Assembly: GCA_963402885.1 (NCBI GenBank)
Contig: OY727097.1
Coordinates: forward strand, 6,944,001-7,008,000
Source: Antedon bifida
Taxonomy: Eukaryota > Echinodermata > Crinoidea > Comatulida > Antedonidae
Reading direction: 5' to 3'
Length of the DNA: 64,000 nucleotides
The position numbers and the translations under genes are program-made. Under the pieces are notes generated by a model. It worked only from the letters and a program-made list of their open reading frames with translations. It was not told the origin of the DNA and searched no databases. Positions 58,086 through 64,000 of the stretch are shown here, in pieces (position 1 is the stretch's first letter; every line of letters begins with the position of its first letter).

Positions 58086-59704
58086 GGTGAGAATATTCCT
58101 TGCCACTATATAGTAAAACAATAGTGATTAGCGGTTCAGCAATTTTAAAAAAGGAAGCGTGGAATAAAACAGTTGTGTATGTACAAGAAACTTCAACTAC
58201 TTGTTACATATCACTGGAATATGTCACAACTTCTCTACGTCTGACTTAATAACTGTCGTGCCTACCATTTTGGTGGACTGCTAACGAGGCTGTGGAATAT
58301 ATAAAAAAAAGAACTGTAATCAATTTAAGTGCGAGCGAGAGCTAATGAACCATGCGGTGAATAATTCCTGGAGTGCAAGAAGCATCTACAACTCCTACTA
58401 CTATCGGTAACCCTATCAAACGTAAATACAACAATCACAATTCAATCAATATTGTCAGTGAGGGCGCATGCTTTATGAATTCAACCAACGAGTGAGGTTC
58501 GATCAAACTCGGCAGACGATACGGCAGATGATGTAATTACCCTCGAAGTAGTTTTCTAACATCGTACGCCGTTAAACTGTGAAGTGTTGCCGGTGATAAA
58601 ATGCGGCCCAAATCTGTTATTAGTTGTCGAGAGATACATCCATATCGTTCACGACGATGTTGTTTGAACTGACATGATGTACACTCTGAATGACCAAGTG
58701 TTTCACGTGATCAAATTAAATAAAGACAATACCATTTATACCAACTATACTGGCTATATACACGTTAATTATCAATAGACGGCAAATTACAAACTCATTA
58801 CAGACAGACGATAACTAATAGACATGAAATCTTCGCAATTATCATTCATCAAATTTGTTATGTTATAATCTGCCTACAAAATGAAAGAGGTTTTGCATAG
58901 TATTGTTCACATGCTAATTGGGCTAAGGTAATGACAAAAGAATTTCTAATCACTTGCGACATTTCTATAACTTTAGATGACACAAATGTGAAGTGTACAA
59001 AAAAGTAGTTTTATGTCAATAATGTCAGGTAATGGAATGATCTATAGTGCATGTGAGTCTGCAGAAATAGATACACTCATGACGACATTTTCTTATTTTT
59101 ATTGATTGAGACAGGTGTAGAAAATGGAAACCACAACGCGTTCTTAGTATATATCTTTATCGCAAACTGACGTCATATATTCGCGTACAAATTTGTTTTA
59201 AATTATGTACAAAACGTCATAAGAAATAGAATTACTGTAGTATCTGTTTGGAATGTGTGGTAGGTTAGCATGGATTAATGTTATTTGCAAAGTAGACATA
59301 GAAGAAAAATGTAGGCTCAACATTTGACTTCGACTTCGCGAGAAGTTATAGCCTCTTTAACGGTGCTCCTGAGTCTTCGATTGGTGTTTTTTCTCTCGGA
59401 ATGGCTTGGACAATCAAAAAAAGGAGAGCGCTCCGAATCAAGGTCATTTAGAAACGCGGAGATTCGAGAAATGTTACTTGTTCTTTAAAACAGAAGAGTT
59501 CATTGTAAAGTGTTCACATTGATGATAGTAAAGTATGACGTATCAGTAGAGATTATGGATTACAAGTCACTTTTCAAACAGAGATGAGGAATAAGATGAA
59601 AAAGGCACGGTTCATTGAGCAGGAGTATTTTGTTGGATGAAAGAAAATCCAAAAGCTTATCTGGGAAATGAATGAATTGATGTACTCACGTAAATTGGAA
59701 TATA

Positions 59705-59727
59705 TGATATATATATATATATATATA
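59705..59727. repeat. (TA)n microsatellite
   Basis: About eleven TA units. Confidence 0.9.
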
Positions 59728-61136
59728 CATTCATACATATTATTTAGTCGCAAGTTTACATATCTTGCATAGAGCAAATACAACATATTTTTTTAGTCTA
59801 CACTGTTTACTAGAAAGAATAAAGAGTACGCAGATGGGTTATCTGGGACATTCTACTCACATAAATTGTAATATGTATTGGATCGACATTTCAGAGATCT
59901 ATCCTCGAAAACTGTAATTCTTCGGAGTAACTTTCTGAACATTGTGAAATGTACGTGCTAAGCCTAAAACGATTGATTTTGGTAATAATTAACCAAAAAT
60001 TGTAGTGACGAATTTCGGACACTGAAAATATTAACAATTGAATATATCAATGTATGCAAATCATTGCTTGTAAGGCCTGACATTAAGTTTTTATATGTGA
60101 TATTCAATCTGAGACCTTTTATTGAATTTGAATCTTATTTTTAACTTGGACCGTGAAACATGTGTGATATGGATGGGCCTTAGCTTGACATGAAACAGTA
60201 CCGCAGTTTCTCGTTCTTAGACATGACACCATAAGTGAATATGTTGGCAACCACTTTCTCCCTTGGACAAATAAAAATGCTGTATGATTCTTGTTTAATT
60301 TATATTTCAAATTTAATTTGTTTTAAGATAATCGCTTTAGATTATCCGCATTAAGCACGTATTGTGTCTCTTTTAAATTATCTTTAATTATTTAAATTTG
60401 TTTGAATAAAATACCATAAATAATAAGTTTATTCATAAACGCATAATATAGATCTATGTTTAGCTTACGTTATTATATTATATCCGTGAGTTTCGTGAAT
60501 ATCTCATAAAATATTTAATTTATAAATTAATAACACTTGCATACAAAAGTACACCTACCTATATAAATAATTCATGAACAGCAGAGCTCATCGCTGATGC
60601 ATTATTACAATATTACTTTAAACATGCGACGGATCACGTAAAGAAGATTCGTTTTTTTTCTGACATCTGAACTGTAAAAAGAAAAGGTCATTTTAGATAG
60701 TGTAACATCTGTCCTGGAGCTTTGGTGAACATTAGAAGTCAAAATAACCTTTAGTAAAACGGTAGCAGTAACTGAAGTAATAACATTCTATTCCTATTTT
60801 AACATTCATTAAGTAGATATTTTTTCAGAGAAAACAAATAATTCTTTACAAATCAAATACCATAAAATACCAACCCTTTAAGATAAATGACCAGAGAAGG
60901 AGATTGGAACACCCTAAATACTATTAAATGCATTTCTTATATGGGAAATCCAGTAAATATGCTTAGAACACAAGTATGTACATACACACACGATAAGATA
61001 TTCTATTTTGGCCTACTGTCTCATAGTTTTGACAGAAATCGTTTTTCGCACTAGGAATAAAACGTGGGACGCCAGGGCGTATTTAAGATGACCAATCACG
61101 AGATGATGGATCATATCCTAGCATAAAAGTGTGGGG

Positions 61137-61152
61137 TGGGGGGGGGGGGGGT
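61137..61152 (+). repeat. G-rich run
   Basis: A run of about eleven G bases preceded by TGGGG, G-quadruplex-like. Confidence 0.9.
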
Positions 61153-64000
61153 GGCACAGGGGATAGTCGTAACAGTATAACATTTCAGAAAATAAACCCT
61201 AGATGATACAATAACATGGTTATAGCACTGTAACTGTCGAAATAACAGTTTATTTCGACAATTGCAGATAATATTAGAGGAACGTTGCTGTCGAAATGTG
61301 TGGGGGTCGGGTAACAAAATGTTCTCTTTCCCGACTGGCTGGATATATGCCTTTTATTTAAAAAAAACTTAATTCAGAGATATATTATAATATGTCTATA
61401 AAATTCACTCAGTCATTTTTCTTCAATCCATCAATGTCATTTATTAATAACACAAGCAATTAAATCGTGTACTTTATTGTTTCCAAGGATACAATTCATA
61501 ATATTGATCCTAACACAGTTCTCTATATGTATGAAATCCTTATATATAAATATACGATAATATTTAAATCAATATCAAATATTTTGTGTGTAAACATGAT
61601 TATGATAACTCATACCGTATAAAGTAACTCTACCGTGTATTAAGCGTAGACCACCAACACATAATCGAAAAGGAACGAAACGTTGTTTTGTTGTTCTTTT
61701 TAAAGTTAATTTAAGAAAATCTATATTCATTTTAATTGTGAACATTAAAACTTACCCAAATCCAATTATAGCCCTACTACTTAGTATTTTTCTTACAGGC
61801 ATATCTTGCTCCGGAAATTCACTTAAATATATAATCAATCAATCGAATAATAAGTGCTACAGTGGAATGGAACTGTAATAGAAGCACCCACCCGCAAAGT
61901 CGCAAATAAACGTCGTAGTAAACCAGTAAAAACAATTCAAGACCTACGATATAAACACAAATAACCACAATAAATGTGTTTATGCAATTTGTCATCAGCA
62001 TATCATGCATAATTATAATAAATAAAAATATACACGATAGTAACTGCATTCATTTTGTTGTTCGGCCTAATCGATATTCTATTTTTATATATTACTTGCC
62101 GTAAGAATAGTAATCATTAATGACTAAGAAACATATTTTTAACAATAGTTGAGTATTGTGTTAGTGTTCCTGTGGATCTAATGAACTTGCTATATTATTG
62201 GATTTTATGTATGGTTCTATACAAAATTAGATTGACGGATACAAATCGAGCAAATTGCAATGGTAAATATCTATTTAACGCACTTTAAGGCGATTCCATT
62301 CTACTACTATTCAGGAATTGTACAGACCACGTGACATGCTTATATAATGCGAAAAAAACAATCTTTAACGTTGTACGTCTCCAACATAAGTATACTACGC
62401 TGGTATAACAACATTATATTAACACTTTTACTGCTAAAAAATAAAACAATTATTATCGCCTGTTTTGTATCGGCTTGTGTTGTAACTACAGGAATAGTAA
62501 TGATACATAAAGCCTATTATTACTTTAAAAATTAAAGTTAAACTCCTTCAAATGGTTTTATATCGAACTGTCCGTCTAAAATAATGCAGCACCACAAGAA
62601 ATCAGAATAAAATATCGACATATATAATGGCAACATAATAATGTATTCATGTGAATATATGTATTTTGATATAGAGGGCGCTTTCAAGAAACAAATGGCG
62701 ACAGCGTACACACAGCTTATATGTTTAAAAAATATTTGGTTGGAAATTGGATTTTGATCAATAAATCAACTAATGAAGTATTTAATTAAGTCATTTTCAA
62801 ACTTAGCAAACTTTAACATAGAGGGCGTTTTATAAAAAAATTCCGACAATCCCTAACTAAACCAGGTCTACAGTATATACTTATATCATTTGGAAATTAT
62901 AATGAGCGATTTTCCACATTAATAAGTATTTGGAAAGTGTAACTTAAACAAATTTTGAACAAAAAAAATTATAAATTATCTAGTTAATATGTAAAGCGCC
63001 ATGCATTTAGCGTATGATAGGTCTAATTATAAGGCCTATACATACGATACGAGCATTATAACACAAAGCAATAGCACATAACTTTCACCCTAATACATTT
63101 TCTATAGTCTGTTAAGAAACAGTATTCATACCGTTAATCACTACATGCATTCTAATCAACTTCTAATCATACATACTGACGTGTCAGACTATCAGTGGTG
63201 AGAAATGATGAATTACAACTATATATTATAGCTAACTATTTTATATACGAGGGAATGTCTACATGTATCAAAACAACACCCGATTCTCGGTGGGCCTTCT
63301 CTATCCTATATTTCTCCAGGTTCACATATACATCGCCTAGTATCATGGACCATAACCTATACCCTTAATCTAAGCATAGAGATATAAACCATACCTGACA
63401 CAGTCAGATCACATGGGACGCTGTATTACCAAATATTCCTATGATACATCCTGATTGTAAAGAAACACAATTTGTATGGAGTACCCGTTGGCAACACATT
63501 TTAAAGATTAGATATACTTTGCTTGTGTGAGAATACTTCGGGAATAATACAGCAACACATGTGGCGCCTGTCTCATGGTAAGATTATTAAAGTATGATAT
63601 CAGGTGATATAGGTGGAAGTCTAGGCGTACTGCAGTGGGTTAATAGGCACCTTTGTTTTCCAAATAATTGTATATAATCGAAAAAACACTTGACACGCAT
63701 ATTTATTTTGTATTTGAACCATGAAACGATTTTTACATTTAAATTTGGCCTTTAAAATGCACATCTGTACTGTCTGGAGAATCATTCAATAAATCTGTTA
63801 ATACAGTCTCTATATTTATATTATTCAAAAATCTGTCTCGTTTTTATATATTTTTTTTCAGATTGTAACTGGTCACGTGTCTATTGCATTGACACTTATG
63901 TAACAGTAATTGAAAATAACGAATAGTGAGAACATCCGAGGCAATGAATTTAAAGTGGTTTTCCGAAGGCCTCAACAGAGTGAAGGGCGTTAATAAAAAT

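Larger units (their letters stand above)
58086..64000. other. Upstream flank of the neuroligin-like gene
   Basis: Holds the 5' UTR and presumably the promoter; neither a TATA box nor a transcription start could be fixed. A minus-strand pyrimidine tract ending CCACAG near 58290 might be a 5' UTR splice acceptor. A TA microsatellite (about 59705-59727), a G-run (61137-61152) and two AGAGGGCG words (62675, 62821) are present. No coding exon was recognised. Confidence 0.6.

Overview
This is animal nuclear DNA: AT-rich, mostly non-coding, with GT-AG introns and many short inverted-repeat transposons. Two neighbouring genes, both on the minus strand, can be read from it. Frequent AGGCCT/TAGGCCTA words, the invertebrate-type short interspersed elements and the protein sequences suggest a marine invertebrate deuterostome, most likely an echinoderm. 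That placement is an inference and no species is claimed.

Gene 1 (33773-58085, minus) is a complete neuroligin-like synaptic adhesion gene. I could join seven exons by splice sites and reading phase: 57671-58085, 40597-40737, 39595-39780, 38882-39314, 36460-36683, 35119-35266 and 33773-34424. They sum to 2199 nt, a single open frame of 732 codons plus stop. It encodes a signal peptide, a catalytically dead cholinesterase-like domain, a Ser/Thr-rich stalk, one membrane helix and a short cytoplasmic tail. Intron 1 is 16.9 kb.

Gene 2 (from 25049 leftwards off the window, minus) is the 5' end of a discs-large (DLG1/SAP97-type) scaffold gene. Exon 1 encodes MPVRKQ (25031-25049) and exon 2 encodes an L27 domain (18552-18683). 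A promoter-like cluster (YY1, ETS and E-box words) lies near 25442-25476. The next dlg exon was not found and is probably beyond the left edge.

DLG-family PDZ scaffolds are the classical intracellular partners of neuroligins in vertebrates, and Dlg is linked to the related protein Gliotactin in flies. Here a neuroligin-like gene lies directly upstream of dlg, on the same strand, about 8.7 kb from stop codon to start codon. This is the most interesting feature of the window.

Everything else is introns and intergenic DNA. 1-18551 and 18684-25030 are dlg introns, unusually rich in TACTGTA/TACAGTA words. 25050-33772 is intergenic. 34425-57670 holds the neuroligin introns. 58086-64000 is upstream flank. 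These stretches carry at least five families of short inverted-repeat elements, a 771-bp TA-flanked Tigger/pogo-like element, decayed LINE 3' ends, one tRNA-derived SINE, tandem repeats (81 bp, 59 bp, 131 bp) and microsatellites. No tRNA, rRNA, CRISPR or prokaryote-type features were seen.
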